From: an uncultured Akkermansia sp.
Lineage (GTDB): Bacteria > Verrucomicrobiota > Verrucomicrobiia > Verrucomicrobiales > Akkermansiaceae
Length of the DNA stretch: 32,134 nt
Assembly: GCA_947629715.1 (NCBI GenBank)
Contig: CANRET010000024.1
Location: forward strand, 1 to 32,134
Direction of reading: 5' to 3'
Of the stretch, positions 14,393 through 23,495 are shown piece by piece; position 1 is the stretch's first letter, and each line of letters opens with the position of its first letter. A program made the position numbers and the translations under genes. The notes under the pieces were generated by a model. That model was given only the letters and a program-made list of their open reading frames with translations. It was not told where the DNA came from and did not search any database.

Positions 14393-14779
14393 ATGGCGAC
14401 GCACCGCCTAGATAAGGTGAATGAACTGCTCAAACGGGAGATAGGCACGTGTGTGCAGCGCGAATTTGAGTGGCCCGGGACCATTGTATCCATTTTGGAT
14501 GTGGAGGTGACGGAAGATTTGCGTGAAGCGCGAGTTTGGGTGGGAGTCGTTGGAAAGATGGATGCGACAGCGGTGGTGGAAAAGCTGACGCGTGCGCGCG
14601 GGAGCATCCAGGGAACAGTGAGTCGTCGGGTGACGCTGCGCAATACGCCACGCTTGAGTTTCAGGCATGATGATTCTGCTCGGCGTGGAGTGGATATGGT
14701 CAACCTTTTGGACGATATTGAGAAGAACTTGCCGAAGGCGCCGAGGCTACCGGAGGGAGAGGAGGATCCCGAGTTATGA
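14393..14779 (+). CDS. rbfA: 30S ribosome-binding factor A
   Basis: RbfA binds the maturing 30S subunit, assists 16S rRNA 5'-end processing and supports growth in the cold. The 128-residue protein has the expected size and a KH-like fold. It opens with Met-Ala-Thr-His-Arg-Leu-Asp-Lys-Val-Asn-Glu-Leu-Leu-Lys, carries the Val-Glu-Val-Thr-Glu-Asp-Leu motif near 40, and has Arg-Asn-Thr-Pro-Arg-Leu-Ser-Phe near 83-90. The C-terminal tail is acidic. The ATG lies 6 bp after the infB stop, behind a clear GAGGAA ribosome binding site, so translation is tightly coupled. The position after infB is the standard arrangement. Confidence 0.95.
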   Translation: MATHRLDKVNELLKREIGTCVQREFEWPGTIVSILDVEVTEDLREARVWVGVVGKMDATAVVEKLTRARGSIQGTVSRRVTLRNTPRLSFRHDDSARRGVDMVNLLDDIEKNLPKAPRLPEGEEDPEL

Positions 14780-14800
14780 TTCCCTGAGAACTCACACAAT

Positions 14801-17800
14801 ATGGCGGGAAAGATTAACATACGTCGAGTGGGATCTGTGCTGCCGACGGTCTGCTTGCTGATCTTTCTGGCTTTGTGTGTGGGAGTGGCCTGGCTGAGCA
14901 GCATCGGTCTGCCCGAGGGTGCGCTGCGGTACGTAGAAAGGAAAGTGGCTGAGCAGGGGATTTACCTCAGCCTTGAGAAAGTACGCTTGGATCCCATGCG
15001 GGGGGTGGCTGTGCGAACGGATGATGTGCGATTCTATACGGATGCTGATAAGCGACAAGAACTCGGGAGAGTGCAGAGTGCGGCGGCGGGGTTAAGTTTG
15101 GCCGGGTTGATGTCGGGGGAATTGAGACCTTCTTTTCTGCAGGTGTTGGGGGGAGATTTAGGAATACCTGTGACAGAACCCGCAGGGGAGAGTTTGAGCG
15201 TAAGGCTCGAGCGGATGGAGATTCGGGGTGAGAGAAATGGAATGATGCATGTGGTCGATGGTAAGCTGAGCGTGCAAGGGATGGCAATTTCACTGGCAGG
15301 GAGCGTAGATCCGGCAGTGCTGCCGAAGGGAAAGGGTGAGGGCAAGGGTAAAGATAAGGGGAACGAGAAAGGGAACGGGGCAAAATTGGACCTGGCGGCA
15401 GCGCTGAAGAGCAATCAGGATATCATCAACCGTGTGTACAATGAAGTGCATAACCAGATGTGGAAGTCCGATGAATACCCGACATTAGACCTGCGGTTGG
15501 ATATACGCGAGGATCTGCAGGTGGTGTTGCGTATGACTGTTCCTCGTTACGATGCGGGACAGTTCCATTTTCGGGATGCGACGGCGGATTTGTTGTACAA
15601 CAAACGTAGCATCATCATCAACTCCCTGAGCGTCCGGACAACGGAGCCGGATGCCGTTGCCAGTTTGCAAGGATCTTATGATTTGGACGACAGACATCTG
15701 ATTTTTAATATGAGTAGCACGGTGGCGTTGATGCGTATGATTCGCCACGTAAGTCATCCGAGAATACGCTTTTTCTTGGAAAAGTTTCGCCATCCGGATG
15801 CAAATCCTCCCAGCATCGAACTGAGCGGGGATGTTGAGTTTGAGGAGGACTACACTCTGCAGAGCGCACGTGTGCGCGGGCGGTTGACGCAGGAAAACAT
15901 GATGGTTGGCAGCACGAAGGTGGATGAGTTGGAACTCTCGTTTTTCTACGACAACGGTGATTTCAATATTGACAAGCTTGCGCTGCGCTTTCCTGATGGT
16001 TCGTTGCAAGCGTTGGCGAGCGCGAAAGATCGGGAAGGACAGGCGCAGCTGGTTGCTGATTTGCCAATCCAAAAAGTGCTCACGTTGGTGAACGAGCTTT
16101 CATCGAGCCCGGTGGAGTTGCCGGAAGGTTTGAGATCAGGGGAACGTGTGAACTTGCTGTTGCACGCCCACTTGGATGCCCCTTCGTTCAAACCCGGCCA
16201 GGATACGTGGCAGGACTTTGTGCCTACATTCCACATGCTCGGTGCGCGGTTGTCCACGGACAAAGTGACGTGGAACGGCTACCACTTGGAAAAGCCATGC
16301 CTGGAGGTCAAGCTTGCCGAGATTCAGCAAAAAGAGGATTATTTGCCGGAAGAGGTGGAGCGCGTGCAGTTAACGCTTGAGGCCGCTGAGGCAGAACTCC
16401 CAACAGGTGATGCAAAGCAGCCCGTGCACGTCGCCTCTCCGCATATTAATGCTGACATCCGTGCGCTTTCTTTCGGGGATGACGGTTTACCCAACGAAGC
16501 GGCGAGCGTGACGCTCTCTACGATGGCGGAGTCTGTGACACATGAAACCGCCGGAGCGGCGAGTGCGACGCAGGGTACAGCGCCTGCCGCTGAAACTGAC
16601 ACGCAACGGAACCGCGAAAGCTTTTCCGTTCGCACGCCGCAATTGGAGCTGATTGCCAAGCAAGTGCGGGTCAATTCACGCGGCGCTCCGGAGACTTCGA
16701 GTGTCCGGGAGGCACAGGTAAAGCTGAAATTGGGCGATATGCAGGTGCGAAATGTGCGGGCAGGCAGTGGAGAGCTGGCTCTGGATGAGCTTCGGCAGAT
16801 CAGGCTGCCGGGAGGGTCGGGACGCTTGGTTTCCTCCGGGCGTGCGCAGGCGATTTTTGATGGGCTGAAGTATGGAAATCGTGATGTGGGTAAAGTAACG
16901 CTGAACGCAGAGCTGGGAGAGTATGCGAGCGGTTGCGTTGTTTTGCAGGTTGATGGCGTTGAGGAGGGAGAGACATGTATGGTGAGCGCCAAGCCGAATT
17001 GGAGTGATCCGCAGCAACTTCTCCTCGAAGATGTGCAGCTGAATATGCCGGCGAAATGTTTTGAAATGTTGTTGGATATCGCAGATGTCCGAGTGGATGA
17101 AATTGAGGCGCCTGAGCTGGTGCGTCTGAGCGGGAACATGAGACTCACTCCGGAAATGCAGGTGCAAGATGCCGCGTTGCACGTGGAAATCCCGAAACTG
17201 GTGCGCACACCGCAGCGCGTGAGGGCATTTCGCGGGAAACGCATACCTGTGGGACTTGAAGCGGATGTGACATTGAGAAAGGCGCCTGGTGCGGAAGAGC
17301 TGAATTATGCCGTGCAATTGGGGGCTGCCCATGAGACCGGCAGATTCACCGGGCGCATCACCGGCTCCACTGCCGGTGATCTGCGCGTGACAGGTCACAA
17401 CACCATTCGCCCCGATGTGGTGGATCAGCTTATTGACAACACGCGCGCTCATTCTATCATCCGCGATTTTCGTTTTAATAAAAATAGCAAGGCAACAATT
17501 TCCGACATTGTTGTGCAGGTGGATTGCTCTAGTGGGGTGCAGGTGGATTCTTTCTGTCGCGTGGAGTTGCTGAATGCGGAATACCAGATGGGCGTGCTGC
17601 TGGACAATGAGAATGGCACGGAACGGGTGCGTACCGACATCGGACAGGATCCCTACACGCTGGTTAACCGAGCTACTTGCGGCGTGACGTCTCATGTGCG
17701 TCTTGATTGTAAGACCTCGGACGGTGAACCCATTCCGGATGAGGTTGTGGTGACCATTACCGATCCTACCCTTTTCTACAACAACGCACCCTGGCTCCGT

Positions 17801-18964
17801 CGCAACAAATGGAAAAGTGGTGCGCGAGAGACGAAGCTGAGCGGGGAGGCTGTGATTATTGATGTGGAGCACAGCTTTGTGGAGTTGCGCAAAGTCAGCG
17901 GTACTGTGTATCCGGCTTACTCATTGGGTATGTTCTACCCGGAGTTGTATGGGTTTTTAGAGGATATCGTATTGCCGAACCCGGCGCTGGTGCAGACCGA
18001 GCTGAGCTTGTTTCCAATTTACGATGACTGCAAGCGCCCAATGAGCGGGACGATTCGTGTGGAAGCGCGGAACGGCGCCGGATTTCGTTTTATCGGAACT
18101 ACCATACCGCTGGAGAATTTCTCCGGTTTTATCAGTCTGGCCGATAAGTACGTGCTGTTGGATCGCATGAATGCGAAGAGCTGGGAAGGCGTGCTGGATG
18201 CAGCCGTGCGCATTGGGTTTGCCGGAAAGAACACAGATTTCGATGGGGTGGTGAAGGCCAAATGCATGAATTTGCAGAAGATAGCCGCTTCCTACGGCAG
18301 TAAGCTGTCTCCGGCTTTGTGCAGCGGCGAGATTCGCTTTCGCTCGCCGAACACCGAACTCCGATCAATTACGGCGTACGGGCGCGTGGACATAGAGGAT
18401 GGCGACTTGCTTCAGTTAAGCCTATTTCGTCCGGTGAGCGAAATGATTTCTGATTTGCCTGAGCATCTGAAGCATGTGGAAAAGAAAGCCAGGGGCGATA
18501 ACGTGTCAGATGGAAGTCCCGGATTCTTTATGCGTGTTTTCTCGAGTGTTTTCCGAGGCCTTGGTCGCTGGGTGGGACGCACCGGCGGCAGAATCACCAA
18601 TACTGCCAGCAGCATACCGGGAATGAACCACCTCATTGCTTACGATCTGAAGGAAGCTCACGCAGATTTTCAAATCGCCAATGGCTACATTTTCACTAAC
18701 AACATGAAGGCGATCGGCAGCAACTTAAACGTTCAGCTTAATGTCGGCATCAACTTGGACACGCTTGCCTTACGCGGCAACCTGTGGCCCAAAATATCGA
18801 GCCTGCCCACCATTCTGCTTGCACCGGTCACGGCGTTGTCGGATTTCATGATGGATATTGTGCTTTATGGGACAGTGTCGGATGTCAAATGGCGTATTAC
18901 ATGGGATAAGTTGATCGGGAAAAGGTCGCATCGGACTAAGGAAAAAGAACACGCGGCCGAGTGA
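14801..18964 (+). CDS. Giant AsmA-like / TamB-superfamily envelope protein
   Basis: A 1387-residue protein with one N-terminal membrane anchor (about 13-33) and a very long periplasmic part rich in beta strands. The C-terminal 200 or so residues resemble AsmA-like C-terminal regions: Gly-Asp-Leu-Leu-Gln-Leu, a Lys/Arg-rich segment, Tyr-Ile-Phe-Thr-Asn-Asn, and repeated Leu-Asn-Val strands near the end. AsmA/TamB/YhdP-type proteins form hydrophobic grooves thought to carry phospholipids between inner and outer membrane; that role is inferred here. A low-complexity Lys/Gly/Glu patch sits near residues 176-194, and an Ala/Thr-rich linker near 570-605. The gene begins 21 bp after rbfA and probably shares the nusA operon transcript. 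The start ATG at 14801 is directly before the anchor. Confidence 0.8.
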   Translation: MAGKINIRRVGSVLPTVCLLIFLALCVGVAWLSSIGLPEGALRYVERKVAEQGIYLSLEKVRLDPMRGVAVRTDDVRFYTDADKRQELGRVQSAAAGLSLAGLMSGELRPSFLQVLGGDLGIPVTEPAGESLSVRLERMEIRGERNGMMHVVDGKLSVQGMAISLAGSVDPAVLPKGKGEGKGKDKGNEKGNGAKLDLAAALKSNQDIINRVYNEVHNQMWKSDEYPTLDLRLDIREDLQVVLRMTVPRYDAGQFHFRDATADLLYNKRSIIINSLSVRTTEPDAVASLQGSYDLDDRHLIFNMSSTVALMRMIRHVSHPRIRFFLEKFRHPDANPPSIELSGDVEFEEDYTLQSARVRGRLTQENMMVGSTKVDELELSFFYDNGDFNIDKLALRFPDGSLQALASAKDREGQAQLVADLPIQKVLTLVNELSSSPVELPEGLRSGERVNLLLHAHLDAPSFKPGQDTWQDFVPTFHMLGARLSTDKVTWNGYHLEKPCLEVKLAEIQQKEDYLPEEVERVQLTLEAAEAELPTGDAKQPVHVASPHINADIRALSFGDDGLPNEAASVTLSTMAESVTHETAGAASATQGTAPAAETDTQRNRESFSVRTPQLELIAKQVRVNSRGAPETSSVREAQVKLKLGDMQVRNVRAGSGELALDELRQIRLPGGSGRLVSSGRAQAIFDGLKYGNRDVGKVTLNAELGEYASGCVVLQVDGVEEGETCMVSAKPNWSDPQQLLLEDVQLNMPAKCFEMLLDIADVRVDEIEAPELVRLSGNMRLTPEMQVQDAALHVEIPKLVRTPQRVRAFRGKRIPVGLEADVTLRKAPGAEELNYAVQLGAAHETGRFTGRITGSTAGDLRVTGHNTIRPDVVDQLIDNTRAHSIIRDFRFNKNSKATISDIVVQVDCSSGVQVDSFCRVELLNAEYQMGVLLDNENGTERVRTDIGQDPYTLVNRATCGVTSHVRLDCKTSDGEPIPDEVVVTITDPTLFYNNAPWLRRNKWKSGARETKLSGEAVIIDVEHSFVELRKVSGTVYPAYSLGMFYPELYGFLEDIVLPNPALVQTELSLFPIYDDCKRPMSGTIRVEARNGAGFRFIGTTIPLENFSGFISLADKYVLLDRMNAKSWEGVLDAAVRIGFAGKNTDFDGVVKAKCMNLQKIAASYGSKLSPALCSGEIRFRSPNTELRSITAYGRVDIEDGDLLQLSLFRPVSEMISDLPEHLKHVEKKARGDNVSDGSPGFFMRVFSSVFRGLGRWVGRTGGRITNTASSIPGMNHLIAYDLKEAHADFQIANGYIFTNNMKAIGSNLNVQLNVGINLDTLALRGNLWPKISSLPTILLAPVTALSDFMMDIVLYGTVSDVKWRITWDKLIGKRSHRTKEKEHAAE

Positions 18965-18968
18965 AGAG

Positions 18969-18989
18969 CGCTTCTTGGGAATAGAAGCG
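18969..18989. terminator. Hairpin between convergent genes
   Basis: CGCTTCT and AGAAGCG form a perfect 7-bp stem around a 7-nt loop just after the AsmA-like stop codon. The MATE gene ends 38 bp further on from the other side. There is no T tract, so it is at best a weak or Rho-assisted bidirectional terminator. Confidence 0.4.
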
Positions 18990-19027
18990 TGGTAGAGCGT
19001 TTGCCGATGGGAAAAAGGGGGCAAGGC

Positions 19028-20518
19028 TCATACTTTGCGCCTGGCCCATTTGAGGTCATGAAGCATGAACTCCAAGATGACGTATTCGACAAAGAGGTCG
19101 GCGACGATGAGATACCAGATGCCGGTGAGAGTGAGTGATTCGGGATGAAAGTGATTCCAGATCATGAGACAGACAACGCGGATGACGCCCATGCAGACGT
19201 AGGACACATACATGACGCGTCGTGTATCGCCGGCGCCACGCAGACACATCTTAATCATCAGCATGCCGGCGTAAAAGGGCTCTGCAAAAAGGAAAACCTG
19301 CACCACCGGTACTGCTACGGCCATGAGCCCGGGGGAGTCTGAGGCAAAAATGCGTACAAAAAACTCCGGGAACAGGTAGAAAATGACGCCCATGGATCCG
19401 GTGAAAAGAACACTGTAGATGACGCACTTGCGAATGGTGGCCAGGGCGAGGCGTACACTGCCGCTGCCAAGATATTGTCCCACGAGGGAGGCTCCGGCTA
19501 CGCCGATGGCAAAGCTGGGCAAGAAGCTGAGCGATTCAATGCGAATGGCGATTGTGTGTGCGCCGACGGCGGCGTCTCCCAAGCGAGAGATGACGTGCAG
19601 AACATAGATTTGGATGAGCCAAATGCCTCCCACCTCCATAGCTTGAGGAAGACCTATTTTGAGGATTCGGGCCATCATGCCCCAATCCGGCGGCATAGAA
19701 TGCAGATCAAGGAAGAGAGGAGGTACAAAGGAGGGGCCTCGCGAGGCAGCGTACGCATCCAAAGGAGAGTTTTGGAGAAAGCGGTGCATTTGCAGTGTGC
19801 GCCGCGCCAGTATAAAGATAAGAATGACGGCAGCTATTGCCATGCCCGCTACCATGCCCAGCGCGAGCCCCTCCACAAACATGCCGCACACGTACACTAA
19901 AAATATGCTCAGCACGACATTGAGCCCATCCACTGCCAGCATGATGAAGAAGGGAGTCCTGGTGTCTCCCGCTCCTCGAAGAGCCGCATTCACCGAAAAT
20001 ACCACGCCGGAAAAAACAGCTACCCAGCAGCCGATGTTCATGAAACGCAGGGCGACTTCCTGGGCAAACCCCGACAGGTCGAGTACACGCGTCACCAGAA
20101 ACTCAGCCGTAACGTACATGAGCACTGAGGAAAGCGAACCTGCGAGGAACCCGAGCGTGGCCGCTTGGTTCGATGAATAATTAGCTTCTCCAAAGCGGTG
20201 CGCACCGGTCATGCGACTCACGATGGCTGTGGCGCCCATGCCCACGGCCCCCTGCATGAGAAACCCGAGCCACATGACATAGGAGGTCACTCCGATACCG
20301 GAAGCGAGCTGTTCCTTGACCACGCCGTCATCGCTCATGCCGGTGGCGAGGATGAGAGAAGTGGAGGAACAAATAAAGCTCATCACCTGCTCGAGCAGTG
20401 GCCACAGAGCGATGGTGACAATTTGGCGTGGAAGACTCAGCCCGGAAAGCTTTCCGCCGAGCTGGCCCTTAGCTAGTGCAGCTCGTATTTTGCCTTCTCG
20501 TCCGTCTCCGATGCTCAT
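19028..20518 (-). CDS. MATE-family efflux transporter
   Basis: A 496-residue polytopic inner-membrane protein with about 12 hydrophobic segments in two similar halves, as expected for MATE (NorM/DinF) transporters. These expel cationic drugs or metabolites in exchange for Na+ or H+. Family-like segments include Pro-Leu-Leu-Glu-Gln near 40. Also seen are Gly-Ala-Thr-Ala-Ile-Val-Ser-Arg, Asn-Ala-Ala-Leu-Arg-Gly-Ala-Gly-Asp-Thr-Arg-Thr-Pro in the first half, and Gly-Leu-Pro-Gln-Ala and Cys-Leu-Arg-Gly-Ala-Gly-Asp-Thr-Arg in the second. The repeated Leu-Arg-Gly-Ala-Gly-Asp-Thr-Arg shows the internal duplication. The gene is convergent with the AsmA-like gene and divergent from ssb. A weak promoter (TGTTCA, 17 bp, TTTAAT, the latter ending 9 nt before the ATG) is possible. 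The substrate cannot be told. Confidence 0.93.
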   Translation of the reverse strand: MSIGDGREGKIRAALAKGQLGGKLSGLSLPRQIVTIALWPLLEQVMSFICSSTSLILATGMSDDGVVKEQLASGIGVTSYVMWLGFLMQGAVGMGATAIVSRMTGAHRFGEANYSSNQAATLGFLAGSLSSVLMYVTAEFLVTRVLDLSGFAQEVALRFMNIGCWVAVFSGVVFSVNAALRGAGDTRTPFFIMLAVDGLNVVLSIFLVYVCGMFVEGLALGMVAGMAIAAVILIFILARRTLQMHRFLQNSPLDAYAASRGPSFVPPLFLDLHSMPPDWGMMARILKIGLPQAMEVGGIWLIQIYVLHVISRLGDAAVGAHTIAIRIESLSFLPSFAIGVAGASLVGQYLGSGSVRLALATIRKCVIYSVLFTGSMGVIFYLFPEFFVRIFASDSPGLMAVAVPVVQVFLFAEPFYAGMLMIKMCLRGAGDTRRVMYVSYVCMGVIRVVCLMIWNHFHPESLTLTGIWYLIVADLFVEYVILEFMLHDLKWARRKV

Positions 20519-20674
20519 CGCTCGCCTATTAAATCACATTTCTTCCGCGTTGAACAGTCCCGAAAATAGAAAAGCCCGCAACAAAAGCAGTTCGGAGAAA
20601 TAAAGCGATCTCAATAAAGTTTCCGCACGGGGAGGGGAACATCCGCGATTTGCCCTTTTCTGCGTCTTTTTTTC

Positions 20675-20703
20675 TTGCCATACGGAACTGCGGAGCGTAC
20701 AAT
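20675..20703 (+). promoter_or_regulatory. Promoter of ssb
   Basis: TTGCCA (20675-20680), 17 bp and TACAAT (20698-20703) each match five of six consensus positions. The predicted start near 20710 gives a leader of about 33 nt before the ATG at 20743, in contrast to the leaderless promoters elsewhere in the window. Confidence 0.65.
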
Positions 20704-20742
20704 GCCCCCATACTCAGCATTTGTTACTAACTTTGCACAACT

Positions 20743-21231
20743 ATGGCTAATCTGAATAAAGTGATGCTTATCGGTAACCTCACGGCGGATCCTGAGGTGC
20801 GTACTACTCCGCGTGGCACATCCCTCACTGAGCTGCGACTCGCAGTCAATCGCGTGACCGGGGGCCCCAACGATGCGGATCGTCGCGAGGAAACAACCTT
20901 TCTCGATGTGACTTGTTGGGGAAGGATCGGGGAAATTGCGGCGCAGTACCTTTCCAAGGGACGTCCGGTGTTTATTGAAGGACGCCTGCAGATGGACACT
21001 TGGGAGGATAAGCAGAGCGGGCAGAAGAGGAGCCGCATCCGTATCATTGCCGAAAATTTGCAACTGCTCTCCTCCGGAGGTCGGGAGGGTGCGCCGATGT
21101 CTCAGCCGCGCAGTGTCAATCCTTCTGGCGGATATCGCCAGGGGGGCGGTACGTCTGTGGGCGGGACTCAGGCTCCATCGCAGGGGCAGGCTCCCATGCC
21201 CTTGGACGATGATGATGACATCCCATTCTGA
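20743..21231 (+). CDS. ssb: Single-stranded DNA-binding protein
   Basis: SSB coats single-stranded DNA during replication, recombination and repair and recruits partner proteins. The 162-residue protein has the N-terminal OB fold (about 1-110), opening Met-Ala-Asn-Leu-Asn-Lys-Val-Met-Leu-Ile-Gly-Asn-Leu and containing Glu-Gly-Arg-Leu-Gln near 85. A Gly/Gln/Ser/Pro-rich linker follows, and the protein ends with the acidic tip Asp-Asp-Asp-Asp-Asp-Ile-Pro-Phe that binds partner proteins. The length is typical. It stands alone with its own promoter, divergent from the MATE gene. The adaptor gene begins 118 bp downstream on the same strand; that gap holds nothing I can identify. Confidence 0.97.
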   Translation: MANLNKVMLIGNLTADPEVRTTPRGTSLTELRLAVNRVTGGPNDADRREETTFLDVTCWGRIGEIAAQYLSKGRPVFIEGRLQMDTWEDKQSGQKRSRIRIIAENLQLLSSGGREGAPMSQPRSVNPSGGYRQGGGTSVGGTQAPSQGQAPMPLDDDDDIPF

Positions 21232-21349
21232 GATGAGGAGCACTCATTTTTCGGAAGATGTGTAGAAAATCCGCTTGCAAGTGCGTCCCCAACAGGAGAT
21301 GGGAGACGGCGCGGCTGGGAGTGTCTTCTTTCAAGGTTGATAAAAGAGC

Positions 21350-22768
21350 ATGATAAAAAGACTAATCAAGATCATCATCATTTTGGCGGTGGCGGCGTTC
21401 GCGATAAGCGCGTGGATGTACTATAGCTCCAATCATCGAGTAGATAAGGTTCGGTTTGCAACGACGACCGTGACTCGAGGCGATTTTGTAAACAAAGTAC
21501 AGGCTACAGGCACGCTGGAACCTCAGGAGTTGGTGGATGTGGGCGCTCAAGTGACGGGCGAAATCAAAGAGTTCGGCACGGATTTGGAAGGCAAACGAGT
21601 GGACTATGGGAGCGAAGTGAAGGCAGGACAACTGTTGGCTCGCATAGACGATACGCTGGTAGAGTTGGATATCAAGCGCGCGGAGGCCCAGGTGGCGCAG
21701 GCGGAGGCCCAGATACTGTCCGCTGCAGCGGCAGTGGCGCAGGCGGAGGCGGCGGTAGCCCAGGCACAGGCCAACAAAAACAAGGCGGATCGTGATATGC
21801 AGCGTGCGGAAAAGTTGGGTGTGGGTGACGCGCTTTCCCAGATGGAGTACGACCAGTTTGTGAATGCAGCGGAGAGTACTGCGGCCGCCATGCAGAGTGC
21901 GCGCGCGCAGCAGCAGACAAGCCGTGCGCAGCAAGCGAATGCAGAGGCCCAGCTGCAGAGCGCGCAGGCCCAGTTGACCCGCGAGCTTCGCAATCGCGAC
22001 TACACGCGCATTACCACGCCGGTAGACGGCACGATCGTGGTGCGTCAGGTGAATGTGGGGCAGACGGTGGTGAGCAGCATGAATGCGACCACTCTGTTCT
22101 TAGTGGCGCGGGATTTGTCACGTATGCAGATATGGGCGAGTGTGAATGAGGCAGACATAGCCAAAGTGCATCCCGGACAAGAGGTGCGCTATACCGTGGA
22201 TGCCTTACCTAACGAGACGTTCACCGGGAAGGTCAACAAGGTACGTCCGAATGCCACGATGTCTTCCAACGTGGTGACTTATATCGTGGAGGTGGATGTG
22301 GAGAATCCTGAACGTAAGCTGTTGCCTTACATGAGCGCAAATGTGAACTTCATTGTGGAGGAGTTCAAAGATTGCCTGATGGTGGCAGATGCTGCCTTTG
22401 AATTTCGTCCGTCGCCGGAGGCTATTGCGCCCGGGGTGCAACTCGTGTCGCCGGAGGAAATGGGCGAAAAGGAAACCTTGCTATGGAGGAAGCAGGGCGA
22501 CCATGTGACGCCGGTGAGGGTGCTGCGAGGTCACGATGACGGCACGCGCAGCGTGGTAACGCCGGTGGAGGGAGAAGAACTGGCGCCCGGAGAGGAATTG
22601 GCGACTGGTGTGTTGCTCGGTGCGAGTGAGCAGGCAGCTCTCAAAGAGGGAGAAAACAATCTATTCGGTATGAACAGGCCCAAACGCCGCGAACGTTCGA
22701 CCGGAGGCGCCGAACCTAAGCCAGGGCAGAGTACGAAGGGAGGTCGTCCCGGACCTCCGCCCATGTAA
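21350..22768 (+). CDS. MacA-like periplasmic adaptor (membrane fusion protein)
   Basis: A 472-residue adaptor that should bridge the inner-membrane ABC pump encoded next and the outer-membrane channel at 24883. It has an N-terminal membrane anchor (about 7-26) and a first lipoyl half with Gln-Ala-Thr-Gly-Thr-Leu-Glu-Pro. A long Ala/Gln-rich coiled-coil hairpin follows at about 105-215. The second lipoyl half contains Thr-Thr-Pro-Val-Asp-Gly-Thr-Ile-Val, and a beta-barrel with Gly-Gln-Glu-Val comes after it. The last 40 residues are a Pro/Gly/Arg-rich tail not needed for the fold. The underlying DNA of the coiled coil is internally repetitive. The two ABC genes follow within 20 bp, so this is the first gene of a four-gene efflux operon. 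The exported substrate is unknown. Confidence 0.9.
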   Translation: MIKRLIKIIIILAVAAFAISAWMYYSSNHRVDKVRFATTTVTRGDFVNKVQATGTLEPQELVDVGAQVTGEIKEFGTDLEGKRVDYGSEVKAGQLLARIDDTLVELDIKRAEAQVAQAEAQILSAAAAVAQAEAAVAQAQANKNKADRDMQRAEKLGVGDALSQMEYDQFVNAAESTAAAMQSARAQQQTSRAQQANAEAQLQSAQAQLTRELRNRDYTRITTPVDGTIVVRQVNVGQTVVSSMNATTLFLVARDLSRMQIWASVNEADIAKVHPGQEVRYTVDALPNETFTGKVNKVRPNATMSSNVVTYIVEVDVENPERKLLPYMSANVNFIVEEFKDCLMVADAAFEFRPSPEAIAPGVQLVSPEEMGEKETLLWRKQGDHVTPVRVLRGHDDGTRSVVTPVEGEELAPGEELATGVLLGASEQAALKEGENNLFGMNRPKRRERSTGGAEPKPGQSTKGGRPGPPPM

Positions 22769-22787
22769 CGCTCGCCAAGTAACCGTC

Positions 22788-23495
22788 GTGATTGAGCTGC
22801 GCAACATTACCAAGGTTTACCACCTGGGAGAGATTGATTTGCCTGTGCTTAAGGGTATATCGCTGAGCATCGGGGATGGGGAGTTCGTTTCGCTCACGGG
22901 AGCCTCGGGAAGCGGGAAGTCCACGCTTATGAACATTTTGGGCTGCTTGGATCACCCGAGCGGTGGGGAGTATTACCTGGACGGTAAGGATGTGGCGGGC
23001 TTGAATGCGGATGAGCGGGCTCGACTGCGCAATGCGCGTATTGGTTTTGTCTTTCAGAATTTCAACCTGCTGCCACGCACGTCAGCTATCGAGAATGTAA
23101 TGATGCCGGCGTATTATCATCACCCTGTGCAGAAGACGGTGCAGATCCGCGCACGCGCGCTGGAGCTCATTCGTCTGGTTGGACTGGAAGATCGCATGCA
23201 TCACACGCCTGCACAGCTTTCCGGCGGTCAGCAGCAACGTGTGGCTATTGCACGGTCGCTTATCAATTCCCCCGGAATCTTGCTGGCGGATGAACCTACG
23301 GGGAACCTGGATTCTTCCACTTCGGTGGAGGTGATGAACATGTTTCGCGACTTGAACCGGCAGCAGGGCATTACCGTCATTATCGTCACGCATGATCCCA
23401 AGACGGCTGCTTTTACCGACCGAGCCATCAATATGAGCGATGGCCTCATCATGGAAGGTGTGTCTGATGAACTGAACGCCACCTTGCACAAATGA
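22788..23495 (+). CDS. ABC transporter ATP-binding protein (MacB/LolD type)
   Basis: The 235-residue ATPase subunit of the efflux pump. Walker A is Gly38-Ala-Ser-Gly-Ser-Gly-Lys-Ser-Thr46, the Q loop is in Val-Phe-Gln-Asn-Phe-Asn near 88-93, and the ABC signature Leu-Ser-Gly-Gly-Gln-Gln-Gln is at 144-150. Walker B ends Leu-Leu-Ala-Asp-Glu at 165-169, followed by Pro-Thr-Gly-Asn-Leu-Asp, and the switch His is at 202. Start is GTG at 22788, 19 bp after the adaptor stop. The end overlaps the permease gene by 4 bp (ATGA), which indicates translational coupling. In classical MacB this ATPase is fused to the permease; here the two are separate proteins, as in LolD/LolC or Gram-positive-type pumps. 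Confidence 0.94.
   Translation: MIELRNITKVYHLGEIDLPVLKGISLSIGDGEFVSLTGASGSGKSTLMNILGCLDHPSGGEYYLDGKDVAGLNADERARLRNARIGFVFQNFNLLPRTSAIENVMMPAYYHHPVQKTVQIRARALELIRLVGLEDRMHHTPAQLSGGQQQRVAIARSLINSPGILLADEPTGNLDSSTSVEVMNMFRDLNRQQGITVIIVTHDPKTAAFTDRAINMSDGLIMEGVSDELNATLHK

Noticed and set aside
15330-15387. Lys/Gly-rich purine stretch as a regulatory repeat
   Set aside because: It is in frame inside the AsmA-like gene and encodes a low-complexity linker.
16676-17872. 398-codon minus-strand open frame inside the AsmA-like gene
   Set aside because: Antisense of a continuous 1387-codon gene; His-rich translation without family features.
21650-21990. Repetitive DNA in the adaptor gene as a tandem repeat element
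   Set aside because: The repetition follows from Ala/Gln-rich heptads of the coiled coil; it is in frame and imperfect, so it is protein-driven.
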